In this document: piece after piece, positions 23,899 to 30,152 of the stretch | How the letters are laid out: each line of letters opens with the position of its first letter | Position numbering within the stretch: the stretch's first letter is position 1 | Source: CAYUJH01 sp964394585 | GTDB taxonomy: Bacteria > Bacteroidota > Bacteroidia > Cytophagales > Flammeovirgaceae | Reading direction: 5' to 3' | Assembly (NCBI GenBank): GCA_964394585.1 | Contig: CAYMYI010000047.1 | Coordinates: forward strand, 1 to 30,152 | DNA: 30,152 nucleotides | Notes under the pieces: model-generated | Databases searched by the model: none | What the model was told of the DNA's origin: nothing | What the model saw: only the letters and a program-made list of their open reading frames with translations | Program-made: the position numbers and the translations under genes

Positions 23899-24773
23899 TG
23901 AAAAAACACCTGCTTGTTTTGTATCTGGGGCTATGGGTAACCGCCCCAACCGTTGGGCAGCATAATTTTACCCGCGAGATAGAGTTCTATCAACATCTTT
24001 ATACGCAGCAACTCACCGACGATGCATCGCTGCACCTGCAAAACCTACTCAACACTTCAACACTTTTGCCCTCTCAGCGCGATTCAGTCTATTTTTATCT
24101 CGGATACCTGTATTATGAACAGCAAAATATAGGACGAGCCCTCCACTACTTCAACAATGTGCAATCGAAAAATCATCCATTCTATTCCCAAACTCAGTTT
24201 ACTAAAAGCTTCTTATACAGCTACGATGGCAACTTTAGTGCAGCAGATAGCACACTGCAAAACCTACAAACAAACCAAGCCTTACACACCGATTTGCAAT
24301 ATTTTCAACGTGCTGTAAATGCACTTTTAGCCCGAAAGTATGCCGCGTTTGACTCGCTTTCCGAGAACCTCTCAGGCAAATTTTATGTATTTACCAAGCC
24401 TCTTGAAAACCTACAGTTAGCCCGCACCGATTTAGCAAACTTCCGCCGCAAATCTACAGCGGTTGCCGGTACCCTATCGGCTATTGTGCCTGGTAGCGGG
24501 AAAATCTATGCCGGTAAATTAGGCGAAGGCATTGCTTCTCTATTGCAATGCACCTTTTTAGGTTTGCAATCTTTAGAAGCCTGGAACCGTAAACCTACAT
24601 TGCGTAACAATCCCCGTTTTTGGGTTTATGGAGGGCTTTTTTCCGCTTTTTACATAGGAAACATTTGGGGTACTGTTCTCTCTGTTCACATCCGTAGAAA
24701 AGAATTTTATGATACGATTGACCGTTCTATCCACGTGGATATGCATATTCCTCTGCGCACCATTTTTCGGTAA
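23898..24773 (+). CDS. TPR-like protein with C-terminal membrane domain (DUF5683-like), copy 1
   Basis: The 291-aa product starts at GTG (23898), whose G is the last base of the yidD stop (TAGTG). It has a signal peptide (MKKHLLVLYLGLWVTAPTVG) and helical TPR-like repeats (about 25-185; SVYFYLGYLYYEQQNIGRAL). Hydrophobic helices follow from about 190, with the motif GTLSAIVPGSGKIYAG, then two more (LLQCTFLGLQSL, YGGLFSAFYIGNIWG). The PGxGxxYAG motif is typical of DUF5683/TM2-like membrane proteins in Bacteroidota. No function is known. It is a diverged paralog of the next gene, whose start lies inside its 3' end. It probably acts in the inner membrane with YidD and the LolA-like protein. Confidence 0.72.
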   Translation: MKKHLLVLYLGLWVTAPTVGQHNFTREIEFYQHLYTQQLTDDASLHLQNLLNTSTLLPSQRDSVYFYLGYLYYEQQNIGRALHYFNNVQSKNHPFYSQTQFTKSFLYSYDGNFSAADSTLQNLQTNQALHTDLQYFQRAVNALLARKYAAFDSLSENLSGKFYVFTKPLENLQLARTDLANFRRKSTAVAGTLSAIVPGSGKIYAGKLGEGIASLLQCTFLGLQSLEAWNRKPTLRNNPRFWVYGGLFSAFYIGNIWGTVLSVHIRRKEFYDTIDRSIHVDMHIPLRTIFR

Positions 24774-25569
24774 GGCGCAATGGCTACAAAAAGCCGATAG
24801 TTTGTTTAAAAACGGAAAGTATCGGCAAGCGGCTCTTGCTTACGAACGCGTTGTGTTTGAACACACCGCAGAACCTACGTTGCAATGGCAAGCTTACCTC
24901 AAAAAAGCCTGGAGTTTAAAGCAGCTTCAACACTATAAAGAAGCGCAGCAAACCTTAGAAAGGGTCGATTTGTACGCTTTCGCAGGGGAGGACAGTTTAA
25001 AAGAGGCCCTTCAATACGAACTACTCTTGGCTACCTACTTGGCAGGCGATTACGTTCAAGCCAATGGTTACGCAACCCGTTTCTTCGCGAATAACTCTCA
25101 AAGTCCTTTTGCCGTGCAAAGCTACTTGCTGCAGGTATTTGCCCTCAACCGATTGGGCAAATGGAACGAAGCCTACCAAGTAGCTCAACAACTCCAAACG
25201 TTGCTGCCCACCCAACCGCTTTTTCTCGATAGCGTGTATGCATTTCGCACAAAATTTAAACTTAAGAAACCCAAGAAAGCTGCGATGTTATCTACCTTTA
25301 TCCCTGGAATGGGGCAACTCTATGCAGGATACCCTCTCAAAGCTGCTACTTCAGTTGCATTGCACGGGGCGGCGTTGACCTTTGGTGTGCTCAGCGTTTT
25401 GGACAAATATTACCTTTCAGGGTTTCTGACTGGTGCAGGTTTGCTACAAGCATTTTACTTTGGGGGCATCAAACATTCCAGCTACTTAGCAGAGAAAAAG
25501 AATAAAAAGAAGATAGAACGCCATAGCCAGCGTATTCAAGGATATCTGTTAGAAAATATCTCTCAATAA
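24709..25569 (+). CDS. TPR-like protein with C-terminal membrane domain (DUF5683-like), copy 2
   Basis: The 286-aa product has a signal peptide (MIRLTVLSTWICIFLCAPF), TPR-like helical units (about 25-175; ADSLFKNGKYRQAALAYERV, YKEAQQTLERVD, YLAGDYVQANGYATRF). A C-terminal membrane domain follows (about 190-265) with MLSTFIPGMGQLYAGYPLKA and two further hydrophobic helices, then a Lys-rich tail. It repeats the layout of the preceding gene and shares its PGxGxxYAG motif. Its ATG lies inside that gene, giving a 65-nt overlap that encodes most of its signal peptide. No later in-frame ATG would keep the signal peptide, so the overlap seems real. A bidirectional terminator follows at the stop codon. 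Confidence 0.74.
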   Translation: MIRLTVLSTWICIFLCAPFFGKAQWLQKADSLFKNGKYRQAALAYERVVFEHTAEPTLQWQAYLKKAWSLKQLQHYKEAQQTLERVDLYAFAGEDSLKEALQYELLLATYLAGDYVQANGYATRFFANNSQSPFAVQSYLLQVFALNRLGKWNEAYQVAQQLQTLLPTQPLFLDSVYAFRTKFKLKKPKKAAMLSTFIPGMGQLYAGYPLKAATSVALHGAALTFGVLSVLDKYYLSGFLTGAGLLQAFYFGGIKHSSYLAEKKNKKKIERHSQRIQGYLLENISQ

Positions 25570-25600
25570 AAAAGGCTGCCCTATCAAAGGCAGCCTCTTT
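25568..25600. terminator. bidirectional intrinsic terminator
   Basis: AGGCTGCC (25573-25580) pairs with GGCAGCCT (25589-25596) around an 8-base loop. A run of A (25568-25573) serves as the T-tract for the minus strand, and a CTTT follows on the plus side. It lies between the convergent TPR operon and TM2-domain gene. Confidence 0.88.
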
Positions 25601-25621
25601 GCAAAATCCTAATGCAGAAAA

Positions 25622-26089
25622 TTACCACATAAAGAATTTAGGGTTGTCTACATACTTTGAAATATCATCGTTGATTACCCCAATCAATAGAACAATCCAG
25701 TCTACAAAAGCTACAATACCAAAACCACCGCATGTTAAAATATACGCGATGATTGTTCCGGTACTTGTGCCCATATAAGCACGGTGGATACCAAGGAAGC
25801 CAATAAACCATGCTAACACAAAGGCTACTGCTGGACTTTTATCTGCTTTTACTTCTTGTGGAGCATTCAAATTGGCGATCACGCTTAAATCAAGGTTTTC
25901 CGAAATGTCTTCTGCCTCTGCAAACAGGGCATCTAATTGGGCCTCGTTCACTTCAAAAGATGTTTCAGTTACTTTCAGGCTTTCTTCGGTGGGAATTTCC
26001 GTTGCCGAAGCATAAAGAAGGCTGCTTGCTAGTGACTGCCCTGTGATGAAAACCATCAAGAGCATGGTTGCCATAATTCGTCTTTTCAT
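25622..26089 (-). CDS. TM2-domain protein with signal peptide
   Basis: The 155-aa product has a signal peptide (MKRRIMATMLLMVFITGQSLA), an acidic linker (about 25-85) and a C-terminal TM2 domain. The TM2 domain has two hydrophobic helices with the diagnostic FIGFLGIHRAYMG (first helix and turn) and IAYILTCGGFGIVAFVDWIVLLIG. TM2 proteins are small inner-membrane proteins of unknown role; the exported arrangement, with the signal peptide, is common in this phylum. An ATG 36 nt upstream is in frame, but the signal peptide starts at 26089. It is monocistronic and convergent with the TPR operon. Confidence 0.85.
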   Translation of the reverse strand: MKRRIMATMLLMVFITGQSLASSLLYASATEIPTEESLKVTETSFEVNEAQLDALFAEAEDISENLDLSVIANLNAPQEVKADKSPAVAFVLAWFIGFLGIHRAYMGTSTGTIIAYILTCGGFGIVAFVDWIVLLIGVINDDISKYVDNPKFFMW

Positions 26090-26205
26090 AATGCAAAATG
26101 AGTTTTGAGTAACACAAAATTTCAACCGTTAAATACGATAAAAAAGGGATTATATCCTAGTAAGCTTTATAATAATCTAGGCGTAAATAACACCTAACTA
26201 TCTTT

Positions 26206-27420
26206 TCAGAATTCTTCTAAGTAGCTCAATACATTCTCAAAATAAAGGGGAATTGTCGAAAAATGGTCAGTTCCTAAAACAGGTACTAACTCTACTTGAG
26301 AGGCTCCGTTTGCCTGCATTGCCGCTAAGGCATCTTCTGCATTAAATATTGGCACAAAATCGTCGGCAGTGCCATGAACCATCCGGATAGGTGCTTGAGG
26401 GCGCCAATTGTATGTATCATTATCTTGGAGTGCAGCCAACAGTTCGGTATCGGTTTCTTGTAAAACTCCCTCGCGGAAGGCTTGTGTAAATAAGAACTGC
26501 GGGTTGGTTTCCAACTCGCTTATGCGGAGTTGCATTAATGGTGTAGCGGCGATATAACTCGCACTAGGCTCGGTAAAATAATAGCTGTACGGCCGATTCA
26601 AGCCATACAGACTGTTGTAAGTTCCCAGTACCCACACATAAAAATCGATGAACGACTGAGATTCCTCGGCAGTAAGCAAGTACTTGGCAAACCCCACTTT
26701 ATTGTAAGAGCCGGCACCAGGAATGCTCGCTGTTAAGGTAAACTCTTGGTCATGTTCTGCTTCAATGAGCTGGTGTAGCCCCATCGTAACGCTTCCGCCT
26801 TGGGAGTAGCCTGCCAAAAACAACTCACCGCTCAATGTATTGCCCTCTATTGCTACAAATTCGCGTACAGCGCGGAGCATATCGCGCGATGCCGTTGCTG
26901 AAAGTGCACGGTGTTCGTAGGGGTGTGGATAGGCTTCAGAAGCACCAAATCCGATGTAATCGGGAGCGGCGACTACATACCCTAAAGAGGCGAGCGGTAA
27001 CGAAACCAACGTACTTTCGCTTGTAAGGCTAAAACTAGAAGGTGCATCGGCAGTGTTGCGAATGGCACCATGATGGTAGCTAAATAGCGGTACAGGATTA
27101 GAGGTTGCCGGCACTATTACCAAGCCTGAAGCTTCTATACGGTTTCCATCGAGGTATTCGGTGAAATACGTGAGTTTGTAAGCTTTTACGTCGTACTGTA
27201 ACTGCCCAACATAGCGGTTCAAAAAACTGAACGAAGGATCGATAAAAGTAAATAAAGCAATACTGTTTTGTAGCTCGTTTATAGTGAGTTCTCCTACGAG
27301 TTCTGCCTCGATAAAGTACTGAGGAGAAGGCGTAACTTCTGTCTCTTCAGAAGTGCCACAACTGTACAAAATAGCTTGCCATACCGCAAGCCAGCCTAGC
27401 AAACGAATTAATTTTCTCAT
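26206..27420 (-). CDS. secreted lipase/alpha-beta hydrolase lipoprotein
   Basis: The 404-aa protein has a lipoprotein signal sequence (MRKLIRLLGWLAVWQAILYSC; the lipobox-like site precedes Cys21). An alpha/beta-hydrolase domain follows. The nucleophile elbow is GYSQGG (in LFLAGYSQGGSVT), with a preceding APDYIGFGASEAYPHP segment; VHGTADDFVPI supplies the Asp and GTDHFST the His of the triad. These fit the secretory lipase family (similar to fungal LIP lipases, PF03583-like), so the likely activity is ester hydrolysis at the cell envelope; substrate is unknown. It lies 42 nt after the anti-sigma gene, with a perfect inverted repeat directly before its ATG. It may or may not share the sigma-factor transcript. 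Confidence 0.85.
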   Translation of the reverse strand: MRKLIRLLGWLAVWQAILYSCGTSEETEVTPSPQYFIEAELVGELTINELQNSIALFTFIDPSFSFLNRYVGQLQYDVKAYKLTYFTEYLDGNRIEASGLVIVPATSNPVPLFSYHHGAIRNTADAPSSFSLTSESTLVSLPLASLGYVVAAPDYIGFGASEAYPHPYEHRALSATASRDMLRAVREFVAIEGNTLSGELFLAGYSQGGSVTMGLHQLIEAEHDQEFTLTASIPGAGSYNKVGFAKYLLTAEESQSFIDFYVWVLGTYNSLYGLNRPYSYYFTEPSASYIAATPLMQLRISELETNPQFLFTQAFREGVLQETDTELLAALQDNDTYNWRPQAPIRMVHGTADDFVPIFNAEDALAAMQANGASQVELVPVLGTDHFSTIPLYFENVLSYLEEF

Positions 27421-27456
27421 ACCACAATGTTACAGAATCCTACTGGCAATTGTGGT
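27421..27456 (-). repeat. inverted repeat abutting the lipase start codon
   Basis: ACCACAAT (27421-27428) and ATTGTGGT (27449-27456) form a perfect 8-bp inverted repeat with a 20-nt loop. It ends at the base before the ATG on the minus strand and occupies most of the 42-nt gap to the anti-sigma gene. It could be a binding site or an mRNA hairpin that hides the ribosome site. Confidence 0.55.
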
Positions 27457-27462
27457 AACGTC

Positions 27463-28497
27463 TTATCCCTTTGTAATCCGAATTCCCGGATAAACTCGTT
27501 GGAAGCCATCGCCTACGAGTAGCTCGGGCGAAATGCGAATACGATTTTTTAACTCCCATGTGTAACGCAAACGAAAAGTGTCGCGGGTCATGGAAGAACC
27601 GTCTGGAAGGTTTAGTAATATCCCCACACTTACCCCCTTGCCTCGAACGGCTTTTTCTTCATTTTTAGAAAATGACCCGGTGCTTACTTCGGCAAATACG
27701 TGCGGGCTTACTTCTATGCCCGACTCCGCATTGGTTAGCAAGCCTTCAATAGAAAGAGCGCCGCTGTAGGTAGTCCATTTCGACGACTGCTGCGCCGAAG
27801 AGGTGAGCCAGCGCGTTTCTACTTGGGCAACAGGTGCTACCGAGTTTGCCACAACGGCAGCGCCGGCGAGTAAATTTACCTGAAACTGATGCTGTGCGTG
27901 GGCTTTGTATTCCTCTTTGCCTTTTAAAGGATGATTCCACGTGAAAGCATGGCGTTTCTGCACCATTTTTTCCGCTACGGTTTCCGGGGCAACTACCTCT
28001 ACACACGGCAACTCGGTAGGCGCTACTTCTACGTGTACTTCTGAGGGGGAAACCGAGGGAATGAGTTGTTGCGAAGACGCAGCACCTTGCGGATTAGCGG
28101 CAAGTAGGCTTTCCGACGAAGGCGTTTGAGGGGGAATCCCGTCCGAGGCTACACTGTGTAAAATAATGGGTGCATTTTTTTGAGTCAGCCAAGCATCTTG
28201 CATCACATCAGGCTGGTTAAGACTTTTCTCGGTAGTTTCTTCGAGTAAGCGGGCGAGTTGTACTGTTTGGTAAGGTAAACTCTGCAAAAAGTAAACACCC
28301 CCCGCAACCAACGCTACTAAACTTACCGACGCAGCCAAACTCACATACCAGGGGATAAACGTCCGGCGCTTGGTGGGCTTCATTTTCTGCTGAATTTTGT
28401 GGAAGGTAGCCTCAGGCACCCAACTTGTGGGGGGCATCGTATCGGAAAGGGCTTCGAGTCGGTCGTTGAAAAACTGATCTATTTCTTCTGGTCTCAT
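27463..28497 (-). CDS. probable anti-sigma factor with one TM helix and a large periplasmic part
   Basis: The 344-aa protein starts 5 nt after the ECF sigma stop, which is the usual place for its anti-sigma factor. It has a cytoplasmic N-terminus of about 45 residues (MRPEEIDQFFNDRLEAL..., ending in KPTKRRTF), one transmembrane helix (WYVSLAASVSLVALVAGGVYF, about 50-70) and a periplasmic region of about 270 residues. The latter is Ser/Val/Pro-rich, then beta-rich (SVGILLNLPDGSS, FRLRYTWELKNRIRISPELL). No zinc-binding HxxxCxxC motif is visible, unlike classical anti-sigma domains. The periplasmic part could sense a signal or interact with an outer-membrane protein. It is presumably co-transcribed with the sigma gene. 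Confidence 0.65.
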   Translation of the reverse strand: MRPEEIDQFFNDRLEALSDTMPPTSWVPEATFHKIQQKMKPTKRRTFIPWYVSLAASVSLVALVAGGVYFLQSLPYQTVQLARLLEETTEKSLNQPDVMQDAWLTQKNAPIILHSVASDGIPPQTPSSESLLAANPQGAASSQQLIPSVSPSEVHVEVAPTELPCVEVVAPETVAEKMVQKRHAFTWNHPLKGKEEYKAHAQHQFQVNLLAGAAVVANSVAPVAQVETRWLTSSAQQSSKWTTYSGALSIEGLLTNAESGIEVSPHVFAEVSTGSFSKNEEKAVRGKGVSVGILLNLPDGSSMTRDTFRLRYTWELKNRIRISPELLVGDGFQRVYPGIRITKG

Positions 28498-28502
28498 AAC
28501 AT

Positions 28503-29036
28503 TTAATCTTTTTGAGTCAACATGGCACGCAGCATCGCCCTCGCTTTGCTTAACTGCGATTTTGAAGTATTTACGCTTATACCGAGTTGTTCGGCTATTT
28601 CTTTATGGCTATAGCCTTCAATAGCATATAGATTGAAAATAGTGCGATAGCCCACCGGCAACCGGAAAATGAGGGCATAGATATCTTCGGTGGCAAGGTT
28701 GCTATCGGTCGGAACATTACTTTCCACAGGAGGCGCATCCGAAATCGAAATGAGTGTGAAACTTTTCCGCTTGCGTAGGTGCATTAACGATTCGTTCACC
28801 ATAATGCGCTTAATCCAGGCTTCAAAGCTGCGGTCGTCGCGGTATTCTACTTTTTCTAGGTTTTTAAACACCTTGACAAACCCATTGGCGAGCACCTCTT
28901 CGGTGTCTTGTTCGTTGCGTAAGTAACGCCAGCACACCCGATACATACGCACCGCATACTGATCGTACAATGCGCGCTGTGCTTTTTGCTTGCCCTGCAA
29001 GCACAGTTGGATGAGCTGTTGATTGCTGGTATTCAT
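28503..29036 (-). CDS. ECF (sigma-70 family) RNA polymerase sigma factor
   Basis: The 177-aa product has sigma region 2 (about 18-88: ALYDQYAVRMYRVCWRYLRN, TEEVLANGFVKVFKNL, SFEAWIKRIMVNESL) and region 4 (about 120-170: LPVGYRTIFNLYAIEGYSHK, AEQLGISVNTSKSQLSKARA), joined by a short linker. No region 1.1, 3 or extra domains are present. ECF factors direct RNA polymerase to a small regulon when their membrane anti-sigma factor releases them. The gene just downstream encodes that likely partner. The regulon cannot be told from the sequence here; no matching promoter pair was found in the window. Confidence 0.92.
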   Translation of the reverse strand: MNTSNQQLIQLCLQGKQKAQRALYDQYAVRMYRVCWRYLRNEQDTEEVLANGFVKVFKNLEKVEYRDDRSFEAWIKRIMVNESLMHLRKRKSFTLISISDAPPVESNVPTDSNLATEDIYALIFRLPVGYRTIFNLYAIEGYSHKEIAEQLGISVNTSKSQLSKARAMLRAMLTQKD

Positions 29037-29266
29037 TCGTGTAGTTTCTCATTGATTTGCTCTATCAGCATATAGATAATACCCATAAAGCGGTTTATAC
29101 TAATGAATGCAAGATAGACCGAAAGGGTTGTATAGGGTTGGTAAGGGCTGTTAAATAAAAACGAGGGTTCTGTTAACCTCTCTGAAAGAATTGGATACGA
29201 ACTTTCTTACATCCAATTTGTTACTACTGTATATTTTGTATGTACAACTAATTAACACTAAATATT

Positions 29267-29548
29267 ATGAAAGCCATTTGGAACGGAATTGTACTTGCCG
29301 AAAGTGATCAAACCATCAAGATAGAAGGCAACCACTACTTCCCGAAAAACTCCATAAAAACAGAATTCTTCACTGAAACCGATACGCATACATTGTGCCC
29401 TTGGAAAGGTACAGCATCTTACTACAATATTGAAGTAGATGGAGAGGTAAACGAAGATGCTGCCTGGTTCTACCCTACTCCTAAAGAAGCGGCTAAACAG
29501 ATTAAAGATTATGTAGCCTTTTGGAAAGGTGTAGAAGTTACTCAATAA
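29267..29548 (+). CDS. DUF427 protein
   Basis: The 93-aa product matches DUF427: KAIWNGIVLAESD at the start, EGNHYFPKNSI, the Cys-Pro motif TLCPWKGTASYYNI (about 42-55), and AAWFYPTPKEAAKQI near the end. These proteins are small cytoplasmic beta-rich domains with no established activity. No signal peptide is visible. It begins 230 nt from the divergent sigma gene, with only a poor -7-like sequence (TATATTTTG near 29229) upstream. It ends 25 nt before the terminator at 29574. Confidence 0.88.
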   Translation: MKAIWNGIVLAESDQTIKIEGNHYFPKNSIKTEFFTETDTHTLCPWKGTASYYNIEVDGEVNEDAAWFYPTPKEAAKQIKDYVAFWKGVEVTQ

Positions 29549-29573
29549 GGTATCTTTTCAAACTTCTTTTTAT

Positions 29574-29607
29574 AACTTCCCAAAAAACCGATTTGGGAAG
29601 TTTTTTT
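29574..29607 (+). terminator. intrinsic terminator directly before the ABC gene
   Basis: AACTTCCCAAA (29574-29584) pairs with TTTGGGAAGTT (29592-29602) with a 7-nt loop, and the T-run covers 29601-29607. It ends the DUF427 transcript. The T-run touches the ATG at 29608 of the next gene. Confidence 0.85.
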
Positions 29608-30152
29608 ATGATTGAAGCAAGGGATATTACCAAAAAATATAAAGATACCGTGGCTGTAAACCGAGTTTCGTTTACAGTGCAAAAAGGCGAAACGTTTGTA
29701 TTGTTGGGTACTAGCGGCTGTGGCAAAACTACTACGCTGAAAATGCTCAATAGGCTGATCGAAGCCGATTCGGGCTCCATCTTACTAGAAAACACTCCGA
29801 TTACCGAATTTCCTCCTCACCAACTCCGTCGAAAAATTGGGTATGCTATCCAACAAATTGGGTTGTTCCCTCACCTCACAGTTGCCGAAAATATCACCAT
29901 AGTCCCGCAGTTATTGGGATGGAAGCCTGCAAAAATCCAAGAACGTATCCGGGAGCTTATCGAACAGTTTCATATCGATGCTTCTCTGCTCCTTCAATAC
30001 CCTAATCAGCTCAGCGGTGGGCAACAACAGCGCGTAGGCTTGGCACGTGCCTTAGCCGCCGACCCAACCGTGATTCTGATGGACGAACCTTTTGGGGCGC
30101 TCGACCCTATTACGCGGCAAGCCATCCGGCGGGAGTTTAAGCATATGGAAGC
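29608..30152 (+). CDS. osmoprotectant-type ABC transporter ATPase (OpuCA/ProV-like), cut off at the right edge
   Basis: About 181 residues are visible and the frame is open to the last base. Motifs are MIEARDITKKYKD, Walker A LGTSGCGKTTTLKM, Q-loop AIQQIGLFPHLT, signature LSGGQQQRVGLARAL and Walker B VILMDEPFGALDPITRQAI. The LDPITRxxIRREF stretch after Walker B is typical of the glycine betaine/carnitine/choline (OpuCA, ProV) ATPases, so import of an osmoprotectant is likely; the permease should lie just downstream. The ATG at 29608 follows a T-run with no ribosome-binding site visible; upstream frame continuations (TTG at 29593) do not look like family sequence. Confidence 0.85.
   Translation, partial: MIEARDITKKYKDTVAVNRVSFTVQKGETFVLLGTSGCGKTTTLKMLNRLIEADSGSILLENTPITEFPPHQLRRKIGYAIQQIGLFPHLTVAENITIVPQLLGWKPAKIQERIRELIEQFHIDASLLLQYPNQLSGGQQQRVGLARALAADPTVILMDEPFGALDPITRQAIRREFKHME

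Overview
The window looks like a chromosomal stretch of a Bacteroidota bacterium, probably of the Cytophagales type. The reasons are two GldM-like proteins, many lipoproteins and TPR envelope proteins, a YidD/LolA-like/TPR cluster, an ECF sigma/anti-sigma pair, a NamZ-type muramidase, and promoter-like TAnnTTTG boxes in place of E. coli-type -10 boxes. Genes are mostly single or in short operons, often with 4-8 nt overlaps. No rRNA, tRNA, CRISPR array or insertion sequence was seen. A run of ten N at 19469-19478 marks an assembly gap inside a gene. Assignments come from reading motifs, without database searches.

Left edge (1-2.5 kb): an AT-rich accessory block on the minus strand. It holds an ABC/OLD-type ATPase followed 6 nt later by a PIN-type nuclease, with its own promoter-like element and a long imperfect palindrome touching the PIN stop codon. 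This is the best candidate for an uncharacterised (possibly anti-phage) system. A 426-bp stretch without a convincing gene separates it from the core genes.

2.5-10.9 kb, mostly plus strand: aldose 1-epimerase, a small HTH/coiled-coil protein (minus), a secernin/C69-type Ntn hydrolase whose usual N-terminal Cys is Ser, a NifU-type Fe-S scaffold, a uridine phosphorylase-like enzyme translationally coupled to a TPR lipoprotein, a NamZ (GH171) lipoprotein, and a six-TM GAF-domain protein.

10.9-18.7 kb, minus strand: two tandem GldM-like membrane-anchored proteins ending at a strong terminator, then LpxK, a histidine-rich multi-pass membrane protein of unknown function, the Mg2+ channel MgtE, a discoidin-like/OmpA fusion, and an ABC ATPase that overlaps it.

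18.9-25.6 kb: a SirB1-type transglutaminase-like protein split by the N gap, a MenE-like acyl-CoA ligase (minus), a long YwqK/MORN-repeat exported protein with a terminator, then a tightly overlapping four-gene envelope operon (LolA-like, exported YidD, two paralogous TPR/membrane proteins) ending in a bidirectional terminator.

25.6-30.15 kb: a TM2-domain protein, a lipase-like lipoprotein and an ECF sigma/anti-sigma pair (all minus), then a DUF427 protein, a terminator, and an OpuCA/ProV-like ABC ATPase that runs off the right edge.
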